From: a bacterium
GTDB lineage: Bacteria > Campylobacterota > Campylobacteria > Campylobacterales > Sulfurimonadaceae
Length of the DNA: 64,000 nt
Reading direction: 5' to 3'
Assembly: GCA_018825665.1 (NCBI GenBank)
Contig: JAHJEG010000033.1
Location: forward strand, 1 to 64,000
Shown here: piece after piece, positions 39,599 through 47,674 of the stretch
Layout: the number at the start of each line of letters is the position of its first letter
Position numbering within the stretch: position 1 is the stretch's first letter
Translations under genes and position numbers: made by a program
Notes under the pieces: model-generated
The model's database searches: none
The model's input: the letters and a program-made list of their open reading frames with translations, nothing else
Told to the model about the DNA's origin: nothing

Positions 39599-40810
39599 TC
39601 TGTTCACTTTTTTGCCCTGAAAACTCATAAGTATCTCTCCGCTTAATTCCTCTTGGTTGTAAAGAGATTGTCTGTTTCGAACTTTCACCTTGGCATGTGG
39701 ATTAAATACTAAAGCATTTGCACTCTGCCCCACTTCGATATTTCCCGCTTCTTTATTGATACAGCTTGAAGGGTTTCTTACCGTCAGTTTCACCAGATCG
39801 CTCATGCTTATCATTCCGCTTTTAACAAGTTTGGTGTAATAAAGAGGCAGAGCATTTTCAAGTGCTTCACAACCATATGCCGCATCGTAAAAAGCCACTT
39901 CTTTGTTTACGGGGGAACTTGGCTGATGCAAGGTTGTGAGGGTGTCAATTTGATTGTTTTTAAGTGCTTCTTGCAAAAGAAGTACATCACTTGCACATGC
40001 CAAAGGAGGATTTATCTTGGCAGTTGTATTAAAATTTTCACACAATGCATCCGAACATATAAGATGGTGGATGGAAACTTCGCATCTCACATCTACTCCG
40101 TCTTTTTTTGCCTGATTTATCAAATAAATAGAACGTGGTGAAGCGATAGATTTGAAAAGTATCTTTATTTTAAAATGTCTTGCAATCTCTATCATTCTCG
40201 AAACGTGCAGCACTTCGCTAAGGTCAGGGATGCCGGCCAGACCCAATTTTGAACTTACATCGCCATCTAGCATCACACCGCTTTTTATAAGTGAATTGTC
40301 CTCAGCCTTGCAAAAAAGTGTCACTCCGTACATCTGGACGTACTCGGCTATTTTTATAGCCACGTCATTTTTTGCTATCGTACTCATATAAGGTGCCACG
40401 GCACCGCTTTTTAAAAGTATCGCTATATTGCTGAGTGTGGCATCCTCTTTTAGGGAGTTGAGCATCAAATCGACTTTTGCTCCTTCAATATCTCTAAGTC
40501 CGTTTTGGGCAAACTCCAAAACCACCTCATTGTCTATGGCGGGAGTCGAATCCGCATTCAGGACGATATGCCCGACACCCCCTTGAAGTGCCTGTTTGGA
40601 TATGGATTTGATATTTTTTGAATTGAGCGTAGAGTCTTGCAGTCTTATGTTTGTATCTACCAAAAGAGGGATAAAATAAGCACCATTTGCATCAAAAACT
40701 TCCGAATCGCTCAAGCCTGAACCTATCTCCGTGATAATTCCATCTTCGATACGAACATCGGCATTTCTTTCACCCCGGACATCACAAACTATAAGATTTG
40801 AAACTACCAT
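39593..40810 (-). CDS. Catalytically inactive dihydroorotase homolog (PyrC'-type)
   Basis: This 405-residue amidohydrolase-fold protein aligns with dihydroorotases but lacks the metal site. The N-terminal HxH motif (normally DxHVHLR) reads VDTNIRLQD, and the usual TDHAPH segment reads TLHQPSSP. EVSIHHL is retained. Such PyrC' proteins serve as non-catalytic partners that stabilise aspartate carbamoyltransferase (PyrB) in some bacteria. No pyrB is nearby. It is divergent from the cytochrome c/lpxB pair, 52 bases away. A GGCATGTGG copy lies near its 3' end. The role is from family knowledge; loss of ligands is seen directly. Confidence 0.82.
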   Translation of the reverse strand: MVVSNLIVCDVRGERNADVRIEDGIITEIGSGLSDSEVFDANGAYFIPLLVDTNIRLQDSTLNSKNIKSISKQALQGGVGHIVLNADSTPAIDNEVVLEFAQNGLRDIEGAKVDLMLNSLKEDATLSNIAILLKSGAVAPYMSTIAKNDVAIKIAEYVQMYGVTLFCKAEDNSLIKSGVMLDGDVSSKLGLAGIPDLSEVLHVSRMIEIARHFKIKILFKSIASPRSIYLINQAKKDGVDVRCEVSIHHLICSDALCENFNTTAKINPPLACASDVLLLQEALKNNQIDTLTTLHQPSSPVNKEVAFYDAAYGCEALENALPLYYTKLVKSGMISMSDLVKLTVRNPSSCINKEAGNIEVGQSANALVFNPHAKVKVRNRQSLYNQEELSGEILMSFQGKKVNRL

Positions 40811-40862
40811 ATTTCCACCACCTTTGATATAATGCTGGTATTATAATTTATCAAGGCTTAGA

Positions 40863-41225
40863 TTGCGTTTTTTACTACTACTTTTTTCAACACTTTTATT
40901 GATTCATGCCGAGAATTCTTATGAATCGGGAAAAGCTCTTTATATGCAAAAATCATGTTACAGCTGTCATGGTTCAAAGGCTGAGGGGATGCACATGTAT
41001 CCAAGTCTGGCAAACCGGGCAAAGGGGTATTTAGCCTACAAACTCAAACGCTTTCGCGATAAGATCTCTGATAATCAGCAGCAGGATATGATGATAGCCT
41101 TCGCTGTGGGTCTGAGTGACAAGGATATAGAGGATTTGACGACGTATCTCTATGAGTACGCCGATGAAGAAAATGAACAAAGATATGATGACAGTTATCA
41201 TACACACGGGGATGGTGGATCATGA
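40863..41225 (+). CDS. Small periplasmic monohaem cytochrome c (c553-like)
   Basis: This 120-residue protein has a signal peptide (about 1-16) and one haem site CYSCH near residue 32. MYPSLANRAKGYL probably supplies the axial Met, and AVGLSDKDIEDLTTYL is the usual C-terminal helix of class I cytochromes. An acidic, His-containing tail (YHTHGDGG) extends beyond it. The start is TTG with AAGG 6 nt upstream. Its stop overlaps the lpxB ATG (ATGA), so the genes are translationally coupled. Probable soluble electron carrier in the periplasm; partner unknown. Confidence 0.85.
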   Translation: MRFLLLLFSTLLLIHAENSYESGKALYMQKSCYSCHGSKAEGMHMYPSLANRAKGYLAYKLKRFRDKISDNQQQDMMIAFAVGLSDKDIEDLTTYLYEYADEENEQRYDDSYHTHGDGGS

Positions 41226-42268
41226 AAGTTTTAGTAAGCGCCTTGGAGCATTCTGCGAATATCCATCTTAGATCTTTAAAAAAAGAGCTGAGCGGTGAGA
41301 TAGAATTTATCGGCATATTTGACAGTGAACTCGGTGACTCGATAGTAGATTTGCGTTCACTCGCCATTATGGGTTTTGTGGATGCTATCAAGAAATTACG
41401 CTATTTTTTAAAACTAAACACACAAATGGCTGAACTGGCATCCGAGGCTGACAAGGTACTGCTGATAGATTCATCCGGGTTTAATCTTCCTCTGGCAAAA
41501 AAGATAAAAAAAAGATATCCGGAAAAAAAGATAATCTACTATATTCTTCCTCAGGCCTGGGCATGGAAAAAAAAGCGTATTCCCGTACTTGAACGCACCA
41601 TCGACCACCTGGCTTCCATATTGCCCTTTGAGAAGGATTACTACTCCAAAAATGCTCCTATCACCTACGTAGGTCATCCCCTTTTGGACATTATTACACA
41701 GTTCAAGCAAGAGTTGAATCCTGAAGTCAAAAATATTGTTTTTATGCCCGGCAGCCGCAAAGGTGAGATAAGCAATCTTATGCCTGTTTTTAAAGAACTA
41801 AGAGAAAAGATTGGGATTCAGGCGACAATCATAATCCCGACACATTTCAGCAAAACGGATATTCAAGATCTTTATGGGGATTTGTCTGGATTTACAGTAG
41901 TGCACGACACCTACAAAACGCTCTACGAAGCTGACTTTGCGTTTATATGCAGCGGTACGGCGACACTCGAAGCCGCGCTTATCGGCATCCCTTTTGTGCT
42001 TAGCTACATTGCAAAACCGCTTGATTATTTCATAGCCAGCAAACTTGTGAAACTAAACCATATCGGGCTTAGCAACATTATGTTCACACAGTTTAATGAA
42101 AGGGATCTGCATCCAGAGTTTATTCAAAAGGATGTCACGGCGGATAATTTATTCAGGGCGTATAAAGAGTTTGACAGAAGTACATTTTTGGATGATTCCA
42201 AGGCTCTTAGAGCCTATCTCAAGCACGGAAGCTCAAAAAATGTGGCTGCCATACTTGAGCAGAGGTAA
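41222..42268 (+). CDS. lpxB: Lipid-A-disaccharide synthase
   Basis: It joins UDP-2,3-diacylglucosamine and lipid X to form the lipid A disaccharide at the inner membrane. The 348-residue protein shows LpxB signatures: DSSGFNLPLAKKIKK, YYILPQAWAWKKKR, YVGHPLLD, MPGSRKGEI and ICSGTATLEAAL. It begins within the cytochrome c stop codon, an unusual partner. The convergent thioredoxin gene ends 6 bases past its stop. Confidence 0.95.
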   Translation: MKVLVSALEHSANIHLRSLKKELSGEIEFIGIFDSELGDSIVDLRSLAIMGFVDAIKKLRYFLKLNTQMAELASEADKVLLIDSSGFNLPLAKKIKKRYPEKKIIYYILPQAWAWKKKRIPVLERTIDHLASILPFEKDYYSKNAPITYVGHPLLDIITQFKQELNPEVKNIVFMPGSRKGEISNLMPVFKELREKIGIQATIIIPTHFSKTDIQDLYGDLSGFTVVHDTYKTLYEADFAFICSGTATLEAALIGIPFVLSYIAKPLDYFIASKLVKLNHIGLSNIMFTQFNERDLHPEFIQKDVTADNLFRAYKEFDRSTFLDDSKALRAYLKHGSSKNVAAILEQR

Positions 42269-42274
42269 AAACAA

Positions 42275-42661
42275 TCAGTTATTCGCTTTTACCTCTTTTA
42301 GTTTGTCTCTAAAATCTCTAGCATTCGCACCGCCGTCTATTCGGTCGAGTCTTCTCTCGCTTTTGTTCAAAAAATGAAAAGTCGGAGTGCCGATATACGT
42401 CAAACCTTCCGGAATAAAATCATTGTGTATATCCAGATGCACACCTAAAAAGTCCTTGTTAAACTCATTGACTACATTGTCGTCTTCAAACACTATGTCG
42501 TCCATATATTCACAGGTAGGGCAATCTTCACGGCTCAGCATGACCATCACTATCTTATTCTCTTTTTTTGCTTTTTCTATCGCATCATCATATTTCATCC
42601 AGTGAATCTCTGCAAATAATGAGCTGACAAGCAGACTTGCTATTAGTATTATCTTTGACAT
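42275..42661 (-). CDS. Periplasmic thioredoxin-fold protein
   Basis: This 128-residue protein has a signal peptide (about 1-17, ending LFAE) and a thioredoxin-like active site CPTC near residue 48, followed by GTPTFHFLN with the cis-Pro. The spacing resembles the SoxW/DUF255-like small thioredoxins. It lies 9 bases after dsbD and is likely co-transcribed, so DsbD probably keeps it reduced. It resembles the second small thioredoxin at 47.3 kb in the sox block. Substrate unknown; apocytochrome or Sox thiols are possible. Confidence 0.82.
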   Translation of the reverse strand: MSKIILIASLLVSSLFAEIHWMKYDDAIEKAKKENKIVMVMLSREDCPTCEYMDDIVFEDDNVVNEFNKDFLGVHLDIHNDFIPEGLTYIGTPTFHFLNKSERRLDRIDGGANARDFRDKLKEVKANN

Positions 42662-42670
42662 CTTCTCTTC

Positions 42671-44461
42671 CTATATTTTATTTAAATGGGTCAAAAACTC
42701 ATCCGGCGGTATAAACCCTATGATTGTTTTTGCCTGCATCACTTCACCCGTTTCATCTATAAACAAAATCGCGGGAGGACCAAAGACACCGTACTTTTTA
42801 CTCAAAGCTTTTTCATTCTCGCCGTTATCCGTTACATCCGCTTTTATGAGCACAAACTCTGCCATCTTCGCTTTTACGTTTTCATCGGCAAAGGTCACCT
42901 CTTCAAGCTCCTTGCAGGCTGTACACCATTTAGCACTAAAATCAAGAAGTATCTTTTTACCCTTGTATTTTGCCAGCTCAATATCCAGCTCTTCAATCGA
43001 TGTGACTGTTACAAACGTAGTGTTGAGCTGCTTTTGAACCGCGGTTTGAGAGAGTGTGCCCCCCTTGAAAACTTCCAAAGGCTTGCTCATACTTGAAGAG
43101 CCTCCAAGCACTCCGATAAATACTGCAAGAGAATACAGGAAAATAAGCATGGCAATCGATTTTTTGATGTGATGCTGCTGTTTTTCAGTATCAAAGAGTC
43201 CAAGATAAAAGGCAAAACTTATACCAGTAACGGCATAAAGCATCATAGTGACCGTGTTATCCAGGATTCTCTCCAACATCCAGATAGCAATAACTATCAT
43301 AGAAACACCGAAGAAGGCATTGACAAGAGTCATCCATTCACCCGGTTTTGGCATAAATTTACCTGCACTCGTACCGATAAAGATAAGAGGCAGTCCCATT
43401 CCAAGACTCATCGCAAACAGCGCTGCACCGCCTAAAAATGCATCTCCGGTTTGACCGATATACACCAGGGCTCCTGCAAGCGGCGCTGCAACACAGGGTC
43501 CGACGATAAGAGCAGATAGGAATCCCATCACCGCCACACCTGCCATGCCGCCTTTTTTCTCACCCGTACTGCTTACTTTTGCGACGATGGAATCGGGAAT
43601 TTTAAGTTCATAAAAACCAAACATGCTCATTGCAAGTGCCACAAATACGCCGGCAAAGGAAACGATAACCCAAGGATTTTGAAGCGCTGCCTGCAGGTTT
43701 GCTCCAAACATACCGGCTAAGACCCCTGCTATCGTATAGGCTACGGACATAGCGAGCACATACACAAGAGACATGCTAAATGCCCGACATACGCCCTGGT
43801 CCTTACACTGAGAGACGATAACACCCGAGATTATAGGTATCATAGGAAAAACACAAGGGGTCAAAGAGAGCAAAAGTCCAAAACCAAAAAAGGTCAGCAA
43901 AATCACCCAGACACTGCTGTTTTTCAATACATCAGAGATTGCATCCGTTTGTGAAACTTCGCCTGTATCTACACTCTGTTGTGATGTTTTTAAAGGGATT
44001 TTCGCCACTGCAGGTTCTTTTACCGCAGAGAGTACAGAGAGCTTTGAGCTGTCTATCTCAAAAGTAAAAACTTTACTCAGGGGCTCATAACAAAGCCCCT
44101 GTTCTGAACACCCTTGATAAAAGAGTTCAAACTCGATACTTTTCATTCCCTGGACTCTGCTCTCTTTTTGCAGGTTTACTACAAAATGGGGAGTCTCAAG
44201 ATATGCCATATCCCCTTCATGTGCAACCCGAGAGGGTGATATTATCTCTGAAATATGTATTCCATCACCTTTTTTTATCTCCATCTTCAACTTGTCTGCA
44301 TACAAATAAATATCTTTCGCTATCTCCACGCTGGCCTGTATCTGCATATTTTCATTGAGCTTGGCATGTGGAATAAATGCTTCCTCAGGCATTAAAAATT
44401 TAGGAGGCGCTGCAAGCACAACCAAAGAAGCAAGCAGGAATAAGAACAGTTTTTTCATCAT
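42671..44461 (-). CDS. dsbD: Thiol:disulfide interchange protein DsbD
   Basis: It carries electrons from cytoplasmic thioredoxin across the inner membrane to periplasmic thiol proteins. All three parts are present in 596 residues: signal peptide and periplasmic alpha domain (about 18-160, cysteines in GCSEQGLCYEP), the eight-helix beta domain (about 180-460, LTPCVFPM and GPCVAAPLAG holding the redox pair), and a thioredoxin-like gamma domain with WCTACKELE near 515. Two ATG codons lie in tandem at the start. The small CPTC thioredoxin follows. A GGCATGTGG copy lies near the 5' end. Confidence 0.95.
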   Translation of the reverse strand: MMKKLFLFLLASLVVLAAPPKFLMPEEAFIPHAKLNENMQIQASVEIAKDIYLYADKLKMEIKKGDGIHISEIISPSRVAHEGDMAYLETPHFVVNLQKESRVQGMKSIEFELFYQGCSEQGLCYEPLSKVFTFEIDSSKLSVLSAVKEPAVAKIPLKTSQQSVDTGEVSQTDAISDVLKNSSVWVILLTFFGFGLLLSLTPCVFPMIPIISGVIVSQCKDQGVCRAFSMSLVYVLAMSVAYTIAGVLAGMFGANLQAALQNPWVIVSFAGVFVALAMSMFGFYELKIPDSIVAKVSSTGEKKGGMAGVAVMGFLSALIVGPCVAAPLAGALVYIGQTGDAFLGGAALFAMSLGMGLPLIFIGTSAGKFMPKPGEWMTLVNAFFGVSMIVIAIWMLERILDNTVTMMLYAVTGISFAFYLGLFDTEKQQHHIKKSIAMLIFLYSLAVFIGVLGGSSSMSKPLEVFKGGTLSQTAVQKQLNTTFVTVTSIEELDIELAKYKGKKILLDFSAKWCTACKELEEVTFADENVKAKMAEFVLIKADVTDNGENEKALSKKYGVFGPPAILFIDETGEVMQAKTIIGFIPPDEFLTHLNKI

Positions 44462-44618
44462 TGTTTACCTATTGAATAATTTGAAAATATTATACTGATA
44501 AAAAACTAATATCTATCTTCTAAATAGAAGCATTGTCTCTATTTCAAACAGATTTAATACTTGCATGTTTTATCTATAATTAAAAGCGGCATATAGAGGC
44601 CCATTTAATCTAATTTAC

Positions 44619-44647
44619 TTGTCAAATATGATAAGATTTTGTATATG
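44619..44647 (+). promoter_or_regulatory. Probable sigma70 promoter of the haem-c DGC gene
   Basis: TTGTCA (44619-44624) and TATATG (44642-44647) are separated by 17 bases, 21 bases before the TTG start codon. The 207-base gap between dsbD and this gene holds otherwise only AT-rich sequence and room for a divergent dsbD promoter. Confidence 0.5.
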
Positions 44648-44668
44648 TTAAATAATAAAGGCTTATAA

Positions 44669-45907
44669 TTGAGAAATTTTATAAATAAATATTTTTTATT
44701 GTTGATAATCTTTGTCATAATTTTTATTGTGATAGAGGTTGTACTTAAACAGCAGGTAGAAGAGTATGCTATCTATGAGAACAATGAAAAACTTGAGAAT
44801 ATACTCACAAATCAAAAAGCCCTGCATACCTATATTGAGGATATGCAAAAACCGGTTATCTATAACCTGAAAAAAAGCGAGAAGCTGTATCATGAATTTT
44901 TTGACCCGAACATACTGTCTTTTACATATATCGCCAGAAATATACATGCGATAGAAAATAAGATCGAACAGGAAAACAATCGCACGCAAAAGTATTACAA
45001 ACTAGCCTCCGTCAATCCAAGAAACGACCTCAATATTGCCAATGACTTTGAAAAAGAACTCATTGAAAGATTCAATACAAGCGAGCTTAAAGACTATAAA
45101 AAGGTCATTGAAGAAGATGGCAAGAAGTTTTTATACTATGCAAAACCCGTCGGAGAAAACAAGCAAAGCTGCATGAAGTGTCACAGCACACCCGATAAAG
45201 CACCTACGGAAATGCTTAAGATGTACGGAGACAAAAAGGGATTTTATGAAAAAATAGGCGATATACGAGCCATAATATCCATAAAGATCCCGCTTGAGCA
45301 CGAACTTAAAAATGCATCCAAATATTACAATATCGTCTCGGCCATAATCTTCGTCAGTTTGGTATTTATCTACCTGATTATATTTTATCTCATGAAAAAA
45401 CTGGACAAAAAGCAGGAAAAACTTCAATTGCTCGTCCATGTAGACCAATTGACAGGCTGTTTGAACAGAAGAGCATTTGAAGCCAATGTTAAGCGTGAAA
45501 TAGAACTGGCAAAAAGATCCAAAAACAGTTTTTCTCTTATCACCTTTGATATTGACCATTTTAAAAATATCAACGACACCTACGGGCATCAGGCCGGAGA
45601 TGAAATTTTGGTAGAGGTCTGCGAGATGATTACACAGCAAAACAGAGAGTACGACAAATTTTACAGAATCGGCGGTGAAGAGTTTATGATACTCTGCCCA
45701 AGTACAGATATCAAAGATGCTCTCAACATAGCCCAAAGATTACGCATAAAAATACAAGAGCATAACTTTAAATATGATTACATCACCATCAGTCTTGGTG
45801 TGACAGAGTATAACAGCAATGACAGTTTTGAAGAACTGTATAAAAAAGTCGACAACGCCCTGTATCTATCCAAAGAGAAGGGAAGAAACAGAGTCGAAGC
45901 CGGCTGA
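44669..45907 (+). CDS. Membrane diguanylate cyclase with periplasmic haem-c (Tll0287-like/DUF3365) sensor
   Basis: This 412-residue protein has a membrane helix near 8-25, a periplasmic domain (about 28-225) with a c-type haem site CMKCH near residue 168 in a Tll0287-like setting (FARxYAKPVG-type sequence before it), a second helix near 228-248, and GGDEF (about 258-410). RIGGEEF is intact and REYD upstream gives an inhibitory site. It probably adjusts c-di-GMP to periplasmic redox state, O2 or NO through the haem; the signal is inferred. The start is TTG at 44669, with AAGG 8 nt upstream and no nearer ATG in frame. It is convergent with the DUF302 gene, 5 bases apart. Confidence 0.87.
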   Translation: MRNFINKYFLLLIIFVIIFIVIEVVLKQQVEEYAIYENNEKLENILTNQKALHTYIEDMQKPVIYNLKKSEKLYHEFFDPNILSFTYIARNIHAIENKIEQENNRTQKYYKLASVNPRNDLNIANDFEKELIERFNTSELKDYKKVIEEDGKKFLYYAKPVGENKQSCMKCHSTPDKAPTEMLKMYGDKKGFYEKIGDIRAIISIKIPLEHELKNASKYYNIVSAIIFVSLVFIYLIIFYLMKKLDKKQEKLQLLVHVDQLTGCLNRRAFEANVKREIELAKRSKNSFSLITFDIDHFKNINDTYGHQAGDEILVEVCEMITQQNREYDKFYRIGGEEFMILCPSTDIKDALNIAQRLRIKIQEHNFKYDYITISLGVTEYNSNDSFEELYKKVDNALYLSKEKGRNRVEAG

Positions 45908-45912
45908 TTCTA

Positions 45913-46836
45913 TTATTCGGTTACGTCTCTTAGGATAGATTCAAAGTCCTTTTGCGCCTTAAGAAGGACTTTTTGGGCTGCTTTGTCTTGCACTTTTGCA
46001 CTGCTCATCCAGTTGTAAACAGCAGGGAAGCCAAGAACGATTTTGTTTTCCCCTTTTTTCTTATATACCATAAGCGTACACGGTGCAAAGGCAGCAGCTT
46101 CAGGACGGCTTTTAGAAACGGTATAGATAACTTTTAACTTGCAGATAGAGTATGTGTCATAAAAATCAAACGGACTCTCTATCGTACCCTCTTGTGTAAG
46201 CTCGTCGTTATATGCCAAGAATGAAGGCATAACAAAACCAAAAGGCTCAAAACCTGCTTCGAGATTCATCTCCAGCTCCTCTTTTGCATCCTCCCACTCG
46301 TCACCGTCCAAGACAAACTCAAACTTAGTCACAAGCGCACGGCTTTCTTTGAGAGAGTCCTCGCTGTATCTGTGTTTTGCACCTTCTAGAACCGTGTTTA
46401 ACACCTTCAGCACATCTTTTTCTATCTGCTTTAAGATTTCATCATTATCAATGCCGAGTATCTTTGCCTGCGCATCCGATGTTAAAGCGGACACATGAAG
46501 CGTATCTTCATTAAGACCTTGGTAGATTCCTATACCCATAGGTGTAAAAACACCGGCCTGGGGATATTTTTTTATCAAATCCTGAGCCAGAGCAGTGTGA
46601 TATACCGTAAGCAGTGTAAACACTTTAAAATCAGTCTGTTTGAACTGTTTGTTAAACGGAAGATTCATCTCGCTGTTGACACCCAGGGTAAAACCCTTGC
46701 TTGTAAAGGCTTCTTCAATCTTTAGCGTAGTAATCTTCCCCTCTTTATTATTTACATCGAATATGTGCAGGTCTCCCTGAGCATATAACGATACGGCACA
46801 TAGTAATGCAACTATCAGAACAACTATTTTTTTCAT
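45913..46836 (-). CDS. Secreted DUF302-domain protein of the sox block
   Basis: This 307-residue protein has a signal peptide (about 1-20, ending LYAQG). Two DUF302-like halves are visible; the second carries the family FAPCTLMVYKK segment with a conserved Cys, followed by VLGFPAVYNW. DUF302 proteins are often found with sulfur-oxidation genes, but the reaction is unknown. It lies 32 bases after the DsrE gene and is the last gene of the leftward sox block. It may bind sulfur species or thiols in the periplasm; that is inference. Confidence 0.78.
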   Translation of the reverse strand: MKKIVVLIVALLCAVSLYAQGDLHIFDVNNKEGKITTLKIEEAFTSKGFTLGVNSEMNLPFNKQFKQTDFKVFTLLTVYHTALAQDLIKKYPQAGVFTPMGIGIYQGLNEDTLHVSALTSDAQAKILGIDNDEILKQIEKDVLKVLNTVLEGAKHRYSEDSLKESRALVTKFEFVLDGDEWEDAKEELEMNLEAGFEPFGFVMPSFLAYNDELTQEGTIESPFDFYDTYSICKLKVIYTVSKSRPEAAAFAPCTLMVYKKKGENKIVLGFPAVYNWMSSAKVQDKAAQKVLLKAQKDFESILRDVTE

Positions 46837-46868
46837 CTGTATTTCCTTGTTTTAAATTAAAATTTTGT

Positions 46869-47303
46869 TTAAGGGACTATGTTGATCCACCCCTCTTTTA
46901 CTCTCTCAACCATTTCGACTATTCCGGCCGTCACGATCTCGACGCCCTCTATCAGTTCATCTTCTTGGATATTTTTTGTCTTCATCGTATTTCCACATGC
47001 CACGAATTCAACATCGTATTGCATAAGAGCATCCACGCGGACTGCTATATCTTTTTCTTTTTTGAGCAAGGCTCTTATACCATGGTAGTACGCAACAATG
47101 CGCATATGCACCTTCTCTGGTCCATAAAACTTCAAGACATTGTTTGCACTGCTTAGAACATGGTGAATATCTTCATCATCGGCACTTTTGATAGAGAATA
47201 CTATCTCCCGCTGATTGTCAAAAGATGGTTTGGGTTCGGCAAATTCGGTATCGGCATGTGCAAATGTACAAGCCATCAAAAATACGAACAATACTTTAAT
47301 CAT
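46869..47303 (-). CDS. Periplasmic DsrE/F-like sulfur-relay family protein
   Basis: This 144-residue protein has a signal peptide (about 1-17, ending AHAD). It has the DsrE/YchN-like fold pattern: EIVFSIKSADDEDIHHVLSSANNVLKFY, HMRIVAYYHGIRALL, then VEFVACGNTMKTKNI, where the Cys is the usual persulfide-carrying position. Cytoplasmic DsrE proteins relay sulfur; exported versions in sox clusters may do the same in the periplasm, which is not proven. Its start overlaps the SoxW-like stop by 4 bases, showing coupling. A CCACATGCC copy at 46993, the last one in the window, lies here. Confidence 0.78.
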   Translation of the reverse strand: MIKVLFVFLMACTFAHADTEFAEPKPSFDNQREIVFSIKSADDEDIHHVLSSANNVLKFYGPEKVHMRIVAYYHGIRALLKKEKDIAVRVDALMQYDVEFVACGNTMKTKNIQEDELIEGVEIVTAGIVEMVERVKEGWINIVP

Positions 47304-47674
47304 TTTAAATCCTTCGTAAGAGATTTAAAGTCCTCTATATTCCAGGAACCCGGTATTTTTTTTACTATCTCTTTTTTTGTATTGAAAAAATAAAAGGTCG
47401 GTGTCATCATCACCTTAACACCCTCTGGTACCACGTCCTTGTCAAGATTTATTTTTACAGCGATAAAACGCTTATCCAGCCATCTTGACATCTCTTTATC
47501 CTCAAATACGCCCTTATCCATATCCTCGCAATAGTGACAATGTTCTCTGACAAAATCTATCATAATCAGTTTTGAGCTCTTTTTCTGAAGCTCTAAAGCC
47601 TCTTCATAGCTATGCCACTGTGTTGCCGACAAAGACAAAAAGCCAAACAATAGAACAAAAACTGTTTTATTCAT
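47300..47674 (-). CDS. SoxW-like periplasmic thioredoxin
   Basis: About 124 residues from the ATG at 47674. The track's longer start would add 11 residues ahead of the signal peptide, so I reject it. A signal peptide (about 1-18) precedes a thioredoxin fold with active site CHYC and MTPTFYFFN holding the cis-Pro. The ATG overlaps the stop of the SoxH-like gene (ATGAATAA). SoxW-type thioredoxins keep the SoxY cysteine usable by reducing wrong disulfides; the assignment rests on location and fold. Its active site differs from the DsbD-linked CPTC protein. Confidence 0.8.
   Translation of the reverse strand: MNKTVFVLLFGFLSLSATQWHSYEEALELQKKSSKLIMIDFVREHCHYCEDMDKGVFEDKEMSRWLDKRFIAVKINLDKDVVPEGVKVMMTPTFYFFNTKKEIVKKIPGSWNIEDFKSLTKDLK

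Noticed and set aside
45131-45736. 201-residue minus-strand ORF
   Set aside because: Antisense to the haem-c diguanylate cyclase, which has clear domains.
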